From Aphelocoma coerulescens (lineage: Eukaryota; Chordata; Aves; Passeriformes; Corvidae), in assembly GCF_041296385.1 (NCBI RefSeq), contig NW_027184084.1, positions 2,356,001 through 2,420,000 on the forward strand: a stretch of 64,000 bases of DNA. The letters are read 5' to 3'. Under the pieces are notes generated by a model. The model had not been told where the DNA came from. It saw only the letters and a list, made by a program, of their open reading frames with translations, and searched no databases. The translations under genes were made by a program, and so were the position numbers. Position 1 is the first letter of the stretch; the number at the start of each line of letters is the position of its first letter. Positions 1 to 10,394 of this stretch are shown here, one piece after another.

Positions 1-1252
1 ATCGCTTCTTAGAGTCCCTTAAGATGCGAGCATTGGAGGAGGGTGACTGGAGGTCATTAGAAATCCTTGGAATGCCATATAGATCTGAGGATTCTGGGGG
101 TAACCGGGGAGCTGTTACACTCCATCCACAGGTTGTGCCAGAAGTTCAGGATGGTAGTGCTTCCCCTAAAGGGGAGATCCAAGCTTTCCCAGTGTATAAG
201 GCTCTCCCAAATTTTGGCGAGTGTGATAAGCATGAGGTAATTGCTTGGAAAGTTGCCCAGGACCTCCAATCCAAGGTGGCACAATATGGGCTAGGTTCTG
301 CTGAGGTTATGCAGATAATAAGGGTGATAAATACAGATTTGCTTTCTCCATTTGATATCAGACACTTAGGTCAAATTCTATTTCAACCTGTACAATTTCC
401 AGTTTTTGAGAAAACCTGGAGAAAGCTGGCCGGCAAGACTGCATTAGCAAATATGCAGCTCCCTGCTGCTGATCCTAGACACACAGCAGGAGTGGATGCT
501 TTGATGGGGACTGGTCCCTTCTCTGATCCCAGTCTACAGGGTAACTTGTCCTCTAGCATCCTGCAGCAAGCTCAACAGGTCGGCATGGCTGCCCTGGTGA
601 AAACCATAGAGTTGTCTGCGCCTAGAAAGCAATACAATGAAATAGTTCAAGGGAAATCAGAGTCATTCCTCGCTTTGTAGAGAAAGTCGCTGCTTCTCTC
701 GAGAAGCAGGTTGAGGATGACGGGTTAAGACAGATGTTGTTAAGGCCGTTAGTGAGAGATAACACAAACGAGGAGTGCAGAAAAATCATGGATGCCTTAC
801 CAGGGGATCCTGAGGTAACTGACATGGTCGAAGCCTGTGCTAAGGTGGGATCTGGGAGCCAGAAAAGGTCTGTTTTGACTGCGTTCCTGCAGCCTGTTCA
901 TGCATCTTCTTATCATGAACCAAAGCAACCAAAACAGGTGAAGAAACGGAAGCGGCCTAAGCCGAGACAAAAAGAGAACACACTGTTCCCCCCGTGCAAG
1001 AGGTGTGGCAGGCCAGAGCATTGCTTGTACTACTGTAGATCTCTGACTCATGCCGATGGTATGCCGTTGCCGGGAAACTTCCACCGGGGTGCAAGGAGGG
1101 GGAATTGCTCTCCGATGCAGTCGCTCCCCCAGAGAGTGGCACAGGTACAGGCACAGGCCTACCCAGCCACCCTAGAGACAGCACCCAGGGATCAGACGGC
1201 ACCCACGGATCAGACGGGTTTGACGTCCACACCACAGCTGCAGTCATCTTAG
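1..1252 (+). pseudogene. gag: ERVK-A gag (capsid to nucleocapsid), frameshifted
   Basis: This is the 3' part of a structural polyprotein gene. Capsid is readable to about 680, then a 1-nt loss shifts the frame. Reading resumes through the major homology region remnant and a nucleocapsid with one CCHC knuckle (CX2CX4HX4C, about 997-1038). A basic Lys/Arg stretch precedes the knuckle. By comparison with ERVK-B, the missing part is the N-terminal matrix and the Ala/Pro-rich region. The frame ends at 1252 and overlaps pro, as usual when pro is reached by -1 frameshifting. Confidence 0.9.
1072..1078 (+). promoter_or_regulatory. gag-pro -1 ribosomal frameshift site GGGAAAC (ERVK-A)
   Basis: The heptamer G GGA AAC fits the X XXY YYZ slippery pattern and sits in the gag reading frame. 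A -1 slip here enters the frame that stays open into the dUTPase-protease. The same heptamer occurs at the same place in ERVK-B (13626-13632, minus strand) and ERVK-C (28790-28796). ERVK-D has AGGAAAC instead. Confidence 0.75.
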
Positions 1253-1902
1253 ACTCTAGCGGTATTTATAAGGTTCCCTGGGATGCATATGGACCCTTAG
1301 CCCAGGGATCCAGTGCGATGCTGGTGGGAAAACCTGATGTTGCCCATCAAGGAATCTTAGTGCACTCAGGAGTTATTGACACTGAATTTAAAGGTCAGAT
1401 TTGCGCTATGGTCTCCACGCAAAAACCCCCTGTCCCTATTCCTGAAAAGACCTGCCTTGCTAAATTAGTGCCTTTTAAGTCTTGTGTCCCCAGGATAGAA
1501 AAACGAATTCATGGAGATAGCAGCAGTGGATCTACGGGACTTCCGCAGGCCTTCTGAACTGCAGACATCTCTGACCAAAGGCCACAGATGACATGTACCC
1601 TGATCCTGCCGAACGCCCATCCACCCCGGACTCAGCTTCGAGGTTTGATTGATACGGGTGCTGATGTAACTATCATCTCCTTCTCTGCGTGGCCTCCCTC
1701 ATGGCCTTTAGCCCCGGTGGGATGGGCCATCGTAGGAGTAGGAGGAACCACACAGAGCTATTTAAGCAAACGGCCTGTGGTGGTGAAGGACTCAGAGGGG
1801 CACACAGCTACAATTAGGCCTTATGTTACTACCACTTCCCTTAACCTTTGGGGATGGGATGTGTTGGCAGCTTGGGGCGTACGTATTGGGACAAATTTTT
1901 AG
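1075..1902 (+). pseudogene. pro: ERVK-A dUTPase-protease (pro)
   Basis: The first part (to about 1480) resembles a betaretroviral dUTPase domain, with blocks such as GVIDTEFKGQI. The second part (1588-1902) is an aspartic protease with the active-site motif DTGAD at about 1651, a glycine-rich flap and a terminal GWDVLAAWGV block. A stop at 1555-1557 separates the domains and inactivates the copy. The frame ends in a TAG at 1900-1902, directly behind a second slippery heptamer. Confidence 0.88.
1893..1899 (+). promoter_or_regulatory. pro-pol -1 frameshift site AAATTTT (ERVK-A)
   Basis: A AAT TTT is in the protease frame and is followed at once by TAG. In an RT-bearing relative a -1 slip here would enter pol. 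In this deleted copy the -1 frame runs into a stop after about 35 codons, because the RT deletion moved the downstream RNase H-integrase into the protease frame. The same heptamer is kept in ERVK-C (30242-30248), ERVK-D (about 49360-49366, minus strand) and ERVK-E (5573-5579). ERVK-B has lost one T. Confidence 0.65.
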
Positions 1903-3243
1903 CAGGGGTCACTGTGCGTAAGGGCGCACAGTATCCTACACTGCCTTTGCGGTGGTTCATCAACACACCAATCCGAGTCAGACTCTGCTCAGTTGGTTGA
2001 ATTAAGGGCTGTTACCATGGCTTTTCAGCGATTCTCACAGGAACCTTTGAATTTGGTTACTGACTCTGCTTATGTAGCAGATATCACCCAACGCTTAGAT
2101 TGTTCCCTTCTGAAGGAGGTGAACAATGCGGCTCTGTTTTCGCTGTTGCAAACCTTGTGGTCTGCAATTCAGGCTCGAGTGCATCCGTATTACATTCTGC
2201 ACATTCGAAGCCACACCAATTTACCAGGGTTTCTAACAGAAGACAATGCCAGGGCTGACATGCTGGCCAACCCTGCGTGGGTAGGGCCTCAGCCTGATAA
2301 AACTGCACAAGCCAAGGCATCGTACGGTTTCTTCCATCAAAGTGCACATACCCTGCAGAAGCAGTTTCATTTAATGCCAACCGAGGCGCGCGACATTGTC
2401 AGCGCTTTTGGGGACTGTCATGGACTCAGCTGCGCCTTTGCCAGCGGGGGTAAACCCCAGAGGGCTAAAAGCCTTACAGATTTGGCAAACGGATGTAACT
2501 CACGTCCCAGAATTTGGTCGGCTGAAATATGTGCACGTGTCTATTGACACTTTCTCCTCGGCTATGTGGGCTACTGCTCACGCTGGAGAGAAGGGCCGTG
2601 ATTGGCTTTCTCGGTCCTGGGCGTGCCAGCTTCTGTGAAAACCGATAATGGTCCTGCCTACGCCTCGGAGACGACGCGGCAGTTTTTACGCCTATGGGGT
2701 GTAGACCATACCTTTGGTATCCCACATTCTCCTACTGGCCAAGCCATTGTCGAACGTGCTCATGGTACTTTGAAGCGTGTTTTGAACAAACAGAAAAGGG
2801 GAATGCATGGAGAAACCCCACAGAGCCGACTAGCAAAAGCTTTGTATACAATTAATCACCTTACAGTACCACAAAATTCAAATAATCCTGTTATTCTGAA
2901 TCATTTTCTCTCATTGCAGTCTGCAGGCGAGACACAACCGCCCTGGGCAAAAGTCTGGGTGCGGAATTTACTCACTAACCAGTGGGAAGGCCCTCATGAG
3001 CTTATCGTTTGGGGTCGTGGGTATGCTTGCGTTTCCACAGATACTGGGGTACGGTGGCTACCTGCAAAATGTGTTCGCCCTGACCTATGGCACCAGAGGC
3101 AGAACAGGCAACCTCCAAATTATGACCAGAATGCCAACCATCGAAATGGCAGCCAGAATGTAGATCATCAGCCTAATGACTCTTCTGATGATGACCAGGA
3201 TGTCAACCATCAGGCAGATGGTCCTTCTACAAGCAGAGACTGA
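1903..3243 (+). pseudogene. pol: ERVK-A pol remnant: RNase H tail plus integrase, RT deleted
   Basis: About 70 bases after the protease, the sequence jumps (near 1974) straight into the second half of RNase H. All of reverse transcriptase and the first catalytic Asp of RNase H are absent. RNase H Glu (VELRAV) and Asp (VTDSAYV) remain. Integrase follows: a zinc-binding region disrupted by a frameshift at about 2405-2428, the first catalytic Asp region (about 2490), KTDNGPA (about 2638) and the catalytic Glu in VERAHG (about 2751). A further loss of roughly 20 bases lies near 2602. The C-terminus has a hydrophilic Asn/Asp/His-rich tail. Confidence 0.9.
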
Positions 3244-3372
3244 ACTTTAAATTTCTTGTTATGGAGTCAGATAGTTAAAGCCTTAAGGACATATTTAGAA
3301 TTAATAACTGATGTAGATTTCTATTTAGAATTATTAGTAGAGTTGTTATCCTATAAAACAAAAAGGGGGAAT

Positions 3373-3747
3373 TGTAGATACAAAAATGCTGCTAGCGAGG
3401 ATTTTCTTGTTATTTTCTAAGTCCGTGAGAGACTTTTCTCTCTCACAGAAGAGGTAGCAGGGAATGTAAACAACCCAGACACCTGCAACCTTGAAAAGTC
3501 TTGTTTATGGTATAGTAGAAAAATATTTTGACAATGGATGTTTTAGGATTTTAGCCAATCACCCCCAAGGGGTGGCTGGTCCCTTGTCCAATTAGACTAT
3601 GAAGAAAAAAGTCTATAAAAGAGTTTGTAAAATAATGAAATAAATCAATCCCACTGCACAATTCCTGCCTGCTGGATCTTCTCTCCTCCTCCTCCCTATG
3701 GCTGTGGGACACGGTGCTATACCGTAGGAACCAGGTCTGCAGTAATA
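3373..3747 (+). repeat. ERVK-A 3' LTR
   Basis: The LTR starts TGTAGATAC right after a polypurine tract (AAAAAGGGGGA, 3360-3370) and ends AGTAATA. It contains a TATA box (TATAAAA, 3614-3620) and a polyadenylation signal (AATAAA, 3639-3644). Both ERVK-B LTRs (377 bp) are nearly identical in the opposite orientation, which fixes the boundaries. Confidence 0.92.
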
Positions 3748-3761
3748 TACATGGCCTCTCC

Positions 3762-5045
3762 CTTTATTCAAATGAAGTAACAGTACTCCTCTGTCTCCTT
3801 TTTGGACATAAACCTCTGTTGTTTGTGGATTAATTTTCCTGACAGACCCATGCAATCTACTATGGGGAATGAGCAATTGAGATCTGATGGAATGGCTGCA
3901 GCATTCCCTGTTATCAGAGGAGGCGGTCAGATGCCTGACCAATACTCACCTTTTAATTGGCAAGTCCTTTCAGACTTGCGTAAGTTGTCTGCACAGCATG
4001 GCTTGAGATCCCCTGCTGTACAGAAGATGCTTTCATTTTTAGCTGCAGAGGAGATGACTCCCTGTGATGTGAAACAGATAGCCAGACTAATTTGTTCTCC
4101 AACTCAATATATGACGTTTGAGACGACGTGGAGGCGACTTGCTGAGGAGAGGTCACTAGCTAATCTTGAATTATCACAGGATGACCCCTGATTCAGAGCA
4201 GGCCTGGCTCAGCAGATGGGGCTACCCCCTGTTGAGGTAGCTGCAGGCTTGCCTGAATCCTTTTGTCTTAGCCCAGGCTCGAGATATAGGTATGAAGGCT
4301 CTCTCGAAAGCTGCACACATCTAAATCCACACCACAGTATGCAATGATAAAGCAAGCACCTCAGGAACCATTCATGCATTTCATAGAACTCTTGAGAGAT
4401 GCCATGGAGAACCAGATAACAGATGACTATGAAAAAAATCTATTGATACTGCAACTGGCCAATGTGAGTGATGAATGTAGAAAGGCCATAGATCTTTTAC
4501 CAAAAGAAAACCCTACCTTAGAGGAGATGATAAATACTTGTGCTAAAGTGGGATGTGCCTCCCACCAAATAACTATGCTAGCAGAGTCTCTTGCAGCTGT
4601 AGCCAAGGTAACACATCATTGTTTTTGCTGCAGACAGCAAGGTCACAAGAAAACCGATTGTCCCTGCAATAATCAGGCACTAAAACACCCTGCAGAAAAG
4701 TGTAAGAGATGCAGAAAGCCAGGATATTGTGCAAAGCGATGTAAATCCACATTCCATGGGAATGGCCATCCTCTTAGCAGGGAAATGGGAGAACGAGCGC
4801 GACAGGAAAGCGCACGCAGACACAAATATTTTCCCGCAGAGCACGACCAACACAAGCCTATGCGATCAGCTCGTCGGAAGGACATGAGGATCAGCCAGCA
4901 TGGATGTTTCCACTGCCAACACAGTAACTTTAAACTCACTGAAGGTACCCAAAGTCCCCCTAAAGGTGCATGGACCCATAGGACGGGGTCTAAGTGTTTT
5001 GCTAATAGGGAGATCAAGTGCAACATTGGAAGGTATTTTCTATAG
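3762..5045 (+). pseudogene. gag: ERVK-E gag (capsid, nucleocapsid)
   Basis: The capsid N-terminal part is readable at 3802-4191. A damaged stretch follows, then 4344-5045 with the capsid C-terminal domain and two zinc knuckles. The first, CFCCRQQGHKKTDC, is intact. The second, CKRCRKPGYCAKRC, has Tyr in place of the zinc-binding His. Two knuckles contrast with the single one in ERVK-A to D. The 5' part of gag is outside the window, upstream of the ERVK-A insertion. Confidence 0.85.
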
Positions 5046-5675
5046 CCAGGGGTTGCGGATGCTGATTACATGGGACAAATACATGCTATGGTGTCCACAC
5101 CCACCCCTCCTGTTACTATACCTGCTCAGACTAGTATTGCTCAACTTGTTCCTTTTAAGTCTTGTGTCCCAAAAACAGACTCCAGACTGCGAGGGAATCA
5201 AGGCTTCAGATCAACGGGACCACCTGAAGTATATTGGACTCAAGACATATCGAACCAGAGACCACAAATGGTTTCTACTTTGATTATGCAAGATGTGACT
5301 CCTTCACAAATAAGACTCAAAGGACTCATAGACACAGGGGCTGATGTTACCATTGTCTCTGCCTCTGCGTGGCCACCCTCATGGCCCATGATGCTGGTAG
5401 GGTCTGCTGTTGCTGGCCTTGGGGGCGTTGCACAAAGCTACTTGAGTGCCAATCTTGTATTAATCAAAAACTCAGAGGGACAGACAGCTACTGTCCGTCC
5501 CTATGTCACTGTGGCACCTCTCAATCTGTGGGGATGGGATGTTCTAGCAGCATGGGGGGTGAGAGTGGGGACAAATTTTTATAGGGGGCTGCTGTGTGGA
5601 AGGGTGCAAAGTACCCTATGCTGCCTTTGCAGTGACTTACAGAACAACCTATCTGGGAAAACCAGTGGCCCCTGA
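4900..5675 (+). pseudogene. pro: ERVK-E dUTPase-protease
   Basis: A dUTPase-like region starts near 4900 and is frameshifted near 5050. The frame from 5070 continues through the dUTPase end into an aspartic protease with DTGAD at about 5334 and a terminal GWDVLAAWGV block. The slippery heptamer AAATTTT at 5573-5579 is in the protease frame, and a -1 slip gives the frame of the RT at 5705. Two stops now interrupt that link. Confidence 0.85.
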
Positions 5676-5679
5676 AAAA

Positions 5680-7315
5680 AGAAAAATTAGTTGCCCTTCA
5701 CAAATTGTTTCAAGAACAATTGCAACAGGGGCACATTGAACCATCTACCAGTCCCTGGACTACACCTGTCGTTGTGATCAAAAAGAAATCAGGGAAATTG
5801 AGATTGCTCCATGATTTACATCGAATTAGTGTGGTGATACAGAGTATGGGTGCTTTGCAGCCTGGAATGCCATCCCCTACAATGATACCTGCTGAATGGG
5901 ATATATTAATTGTTGATCTGAAAGATTGTTTTTTCACCATTCCACTGCATCCGAAGGATATTCCAAAATTTGCATTTACAGTGCCATGTGTTAATAATGC
6001 TGAACCTGTAAAACTCTATCAATGGAAAGTCTTGCCACAGGGCATGAAAATCAGCCCAACCATTTGCCAATGGTATGTTGCACAAGCCTTGTCAACAGTT
6101 AGGGAACAATTCCCTGGAGCATATTGCTATCATTATATGGATGATATCCTGGTAGCAACTCCCACAAAAGAGGATTTGTTACAAATCCAACCACCTTTGC
6201 TCAAAGCACTGCAAAATTATGGTTTGCAGATAGCTCCAGAAAAGTTGCAACAGCAACCACCTTGGAGATATCTGGGAGTAAAAATATTTGAGCAAACAAT
6301 ACAGCCACACAATGTTCAATTTGAAAAATCAATTCGGACTTTGAATGATGCACAGAAACTTTTGGGCTCCATAAATTGACTACAACCCTATTTAGGGTTG
6401 ACTACAGCGCAATTATCCCCACTGTTTAATATCCTTAAAGGGGACCCGGAGTTAACTTCACCGAGGAAGTTAACCCCTGAAGCAGAACAAGCACTGGAAG
6501 AGGTGCAACAAGCTATTTCAAATAGTCAGGTCTACAGGGTGGACCTCACCACTGATATCGTTGTGTTTCTTGTCACCCCAGATTTCCATCCTACAGGCAT
6601 CGTTGGACAATGGAATGATCAATGGCCTGACCCTTTGCACATTTTGGAATGGGTCTTTTTTCCTCACCAACCTAAGAAAACAGCACCTACGCTGTTTGAA
6701 CTAATTGCTCAACTGATCATCAAATGTCGACAAAGATGCCTGCAATTGATGGCCAAAGACCCTGTAAAAATCATACTTCCCATTCAACAAGAATATTTTG
6801 AATGCAGTTTTGCAAACAGTGCTCCTTTACAGAGTGCACTGCAAAATTTTTCAGGGCAGATTGCTTATCATATGCCCAGCCACAAATTGCTGCAATTGGC
6901 AAAATCCACCAGCTTGTCCTTACAACCTAAGAACAGTCGTGTGCCATTACAAGGACTCATGGTTTTTACTGATGGATCAGGAAGAACGGGAAAGGCCATT
7001 GTCACCTGGAAGGATGAGTCTGGGTTTCAGAGGCTGGAAGGCCATGAATCAGGCTCTGCCCAGCTTGTTTAATTAAGAGCTGTGGCCATGGCATTTCAGA
7101 GATTTTCTCATGTACCATTGACTCTTGTTACTGATTCTGCTTATGTTGCAGACATTACACAACGCCTTGATTGCTCATTTTTAAAGGAAGTTAATAATGC
7201 TGCTTTTTTCATTGTTGAAGATCTTGTGGTGTGCGATCCAGAATCAAATTCATCCTTATTACATTTTGTATGTAAGGAGCCACACCAATTTATCAGGATT
7301 TATAGTGGAAGGTAA
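5680..7315 (+). pseudogene. pol: ERVK-E reverse transcriptase and RNase H
   Basis: RT (5705-6379) has the fingers/palm blocks, the palm Asp (IVDLKDCFF), LPQGMKISP and the catalytic YMDD box at about 6136. Connection and the start of RNase H are at 6398-7072, with the first catalytic Asp in VFTDGSG. The rest of RNase H (VTDSAYV) is at 7082-7315. Single stops or frameshifts separate the three blocks, so the enzyme cannot be made from this copy. It shows what ERVK-A, B and D have lost. Confidence 0.9.
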
Positions 7316-8259
7316 TGCCAGAGCTATAAGTCAGCCAACCCTGTGTGGATGGCACCTCAGCCTGATAAAATAGCGCAAGCCAAAGCCTTGCACGACTTTT
7401 TCCATCAGAGTGCTTGTACTTTACAAAAGCAATTTCTGCTAACACCTACCGAGGTTCACAACATTGTTAATTCTTGTTCTGATTGTCAGGGGTTCACCAC
7501 ACCTTTACCAGCAGACATTAACCCCAGAGGCCTACAAGCCTTTCAAATTTGGCAGACAGATGTCACCCACATTGCTGAATTTGGCTGTCTCAAGTACATG
7601 CATGTTTCTATTGATACCTTCTCTTCTGCTATGTGGTCATCTGTTCATGCAGGAGAGAAGAGTTGTGGTGCTATTGCTCATTGGCGACTGGCTTTTGCTG
7701 TTTTAGGCATGCCTTCCTCTGTGAAAACTGATAACGGCCCTGCCTAAGTCTCACAGAAGATGCAGCAGTTTTTACAGTTGTGGAGTGTGACGTACAAACT
7801 TGGTATTCCACATTGTCCCACTGGTCAAGCTATTATCGAACATGCTCACGGTTATTTAAAGCGTGTTTTGGAAAAACAAAAAGGGGGAATGACCGGAGAA
7901 ACCCCACAGAGAAGGCTGGCAAAGGCCTTATATACAATAAATCATCTTACAGTGCCGCCAAATTCTAATAATCCTGTTCTTTTGAACCATTTCTTCTCGT
8001 TGCAGTCTACAGGCGAAACGCACCTACCCTGAGCAAAAGTATGGGTACGAGATTTACTCACAAGTGGGAAGGCCTGTGGGACCTTATCACGTGGGGGCAT
8101 GGGTATGCTTGTGTTTCCACAGATACTGGTGTATGGTGGATACCTGCAAAGTGTGTTTGCCCTGATTTGCGACATAAAAAGTGTCATGAGACCAACAGGC
8201 AACCTTCCGAAGATGACGACGGTGTGGGCCATCTGTTGGATGGTCCTGCTTCAGGTTGA
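7316..8259 (+). pseudogene. pol: ERVK-E integrase
   Basis: The HHCC zinc domain (FFHQSACTLQ, then CSDCQG at about 7472), first catalytic Asp (WQTDVTH) and second (KTDNGPA, about 7728) are in 7343-7747, which then hits a stop. Reading continues at 7760-8032 with an Ile-Glu-His context at the catalytic Glu, and the C-terminal SH3-like domain at 8041-8259. It shares its overall layout with ERVK-A to D but lacks their long Asn/Asp/His tail. Confidence 0.88.
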
Positions 8260-8798
8260 GATGGAGCAAGGACTCATCATGTTAGCCCTGATGCCAAAAG
8301 AAAATCTTGCCAATGCCCTGAACCAATCATCTTTGTGCGTGTCTCTTGCCACACCACAATCGCCTTTTCACGTTTGGTTGGAGTACCGGTCAAACCTTCT
8401 TTAACAGTGCAGGAAACCTATGGCCAGGCTCCTAAAACTGCTTGTAGTATTGACCTGAAAAAGTGCCTTCATGACATTGAGGTATGGGACCACATACTCC
8501 CTGTGGGCCTTGAGCCACAAGAAATAGATATTTTGGGGTCAATAAGGGCTCCAGCGTGTGTCTTCTTTAATTACACACGGACGTGGTGCTGGGAGAACCC
8601 ATGTTGTCCCAGTGCTCAAGATGTGTCACCCGCAAATCCTGCATTTCAAAATGCTTCAGCTTGGTGCAATTGGACGGTTTTAAATCAGGATAGTGTTACA
8701 TACTACCAAGCTATTTATAATGTGTGGAGACTGCGCATGGCCTGCAATACCCTCATGCACTGTTGGCGGACCATGTACTATTGGCCACCTAACTCTGC
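8255..8798 (+). pseudogene. env: ERVK-E env surface subunit fragment
   Basis: This is a Cys- and Trp-rich region with several N-glycosylation motifs (for example NASAW, NWTV) at 8335-8798. It directly follows integrase and precedes, after removal of ERV1-A, a transmembrane subunit at 43227-43850. It is therefore the receptor-binding surface part of env. The start is frameshifted and the insertion at 8799 cuts the gene. Confidence 0.75.
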
Positions 8799-9973
8799 TG
8801 ATACCTTAAGAGACCACCTAAAAACAGACACTAGACAGGAGTAAGGGAATAAAGGTAGGTATTTATTTGAAAGGCCTTCAAAGGTACACCCTGGGGAGCC
8901 AGAGGCTATTGCCAAGATGGACCCTAATGCAGCGTTTGGTGCTCGAAGCACCAACTCTGGCGTGCCCCAGGTCAGAGACAGTCCAGCTGCGTTTTTCTGT
9001 GCATCGCTGAAGCAACTTCGGGATCAGGAAAAGAGCTGCTTGCTGGGCTAGCTAGCTGGCTTCTCGGCAGAGGAAACACGGCAGGAACTGATGGGATCGG
9101 CTCACGTTAGCTCGGAGACAAAGGAAGAGAGGAGCTGTTCGGGTCTGGCTTCTAACAGGTTTATTGTTAGAAGTTTTGCAACCCGAACAAGCTCGGAAGG
9201 CTGGAATCTGATGTGATGGAATGGTATGCGATGGGATGATGATGGGATTGTGATGGGATGATGATGGGATTGTGAGGGGATGGCTCCTCGGAGCCTTGTC
9301 CTCAGTTTTATAGGGAATTTGAAAACCCCGGTGAAAGGGGAAAACAACCAATGAGTTACAAGACAGGGGGAGGATACAATGTAACAAGAGCCACTGGGGT
9401 AAACCGAGAGGAGGGGGTTATAACAGAACCAATGAACGACCGAGTAACCGAGAATTTTCCCGAACCGGGGGAGGCAGCTTGTACCTGGGCACCGCCCGGG
9501 GGGGGGGGGGGGGGGGGTGGAGCTTAGGCTTCTGAGCTGCCCATCGACCCATCCTCTGAGTCTGACTCTTCGGGGAACTCGATCCAGGGGAGGGGCTGGG
9601 ATTGATTGGCGTCATGCTGCCCCAGCCCCGCAGGGGGCTGGGTCACACCAACATCACCCCAAGATGGATGACAGGTCACAAGTTCTTCACACTTCTATAG
9701 GTTTCATTCATTTGCATATCAGGGTTAATTCTCCAATTAAAGCTTCAGTTTAATGACGTAATTCCCCTCATCTTGCCCCCCTTTAGAGGCTCTTTGGATT
9801 ATACTTTTTGGGCCTAGGACAGTCTGGGTGTCCTTGAAGAGCAGGCCTGGAGAGGCTTTGTTATGTCTACCTAGCATGAGAGAGCAGAAATTAACAGGCT
9901 ATAAGAAACTTCAGAGTTACACACCAAGCAGTACAGGATTTGAAAAATATAAAAGTTAAAACCTAAGGCATCA
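8799..9973 (-). repeat. ERV1-A 3' LTR (interrupted)
   Basis: It matches the LTR at 42787-43226 except for a 732-bp insertion at 8925-9656. On the minus strand it starts TGATGCCTTAGG, right after a polypurine tract (AAAGGGGGGAA, 9974-9986 region), and ends GGTATCA. Without the insertion it is 443 bp. Confidence 0.93.
8925..9656 (-). mobile_element. Solo LTR inside the ERV1-A 3' LTR
   Basis: This 732-bp block is absent from the sister LTR at 42787. The uninterrupted site there has four C where this copy has CCC and CCCC on either side, giving a short 3-4 bp duplication. On the minus strand it starts TGATG and ends CATTA, an imperfect inverted repeat. A minus-strand AATAAA lies at about 9160-9165. 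It contains a degenerate GATGGGATGAT-type tandem array (about 9217-9282) and a 20-G homopolymer (9498-9517). I do not recognise the family. Confidence 0.75.
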
Positions 9974-10394
9974 TTCCCCCCTTTAGAGGCTTGACTAGGC
10001 CTCTACCTTGTCAAGACTCTATTCTAAATACTCTAAATATCTACTAATAATATGTGTCTAACAGCAGTATATATCTACAAACAAGAATTATAATTCCAAT
10101 CATTATAAACAATCTTTAATCCAGGGTCAGTTTGGTAACCATGAAACCAGGGTGTGGAAGATACAATCAGCTTTGAATGTTATCCAGTGTAAGTTCTAAG
10201 TTAGTTCTCAAATTGTAAACAAATTTTCTTGATCTTTCCACTTCAGTTTACATGTCAATTATTAGTTTTGTATCCAAATGAATGTCTTTGGATATACTTT
10301 GGACTAGAATCATATGCAAAATTTAGTTCCAAACCTGAGCCAGTGTTACCAACTGTGTAGATAATAAGGACAGGAAAAGAATCATTTAAACTAC
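9974..10394 (-). other. ERV1-A 3' untranslated region, no env
   Basis: This is an AT-rich stretch between the end of integrase and the polypurine tract. No open frame or env signature was seen on the minus strand. It supports an env-less element rather than an env destroyed by insertion. Confidence 0.7.

Larger units (their letters stand above)
1..3747 (+). mobile_element. ERVK-A: RT-deleted beta-like provirus (5' end outside window)
   Basis: The order is gag, dUTPase-protease, a shortened pol (RNase H remnant plus integrase) and 3' LTR. It has no env. It is very similar to ERVK-B on the opposite strand. It ends abruptly in the gag of another ERVK (ERVK-E) at 3748, so it inserted there. Its 5' LTR and matching target duplication lie upstream of the window; the first six flanking bases are TACATG. 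Gag, protease and integrase all carry stops or frameshifts, so this copy is dead. Confidence 0.93.
3748..8798 (+). mobile_element. ERVK-E, left part (gag, pro, pol, start of env)
   Basis: This is an older beta-like ERV carrying a complete set gag-pro-RT-RNase H-integrase-env, all decayed. It is related to ERVK-A to D in protease and pol, but has two CCHC knuckles and a different LTR. ERVK-A interrupts its gag on the left. ERV1-A interrupts its env at 8799 with a 4-bp duplication CTGC (8795-8798 and 43227-43230). The element resumes at 43227 and ends in its 3' LTR at 44243. Confidence 0.9.

Noticed and set aside
9052..9387. 111-codon minus-strand frame
   Set aside because: It lies within the 732-bp solo LTR and is rich in repeats from the GATGGGATGAT array. 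It does not look like a gene.
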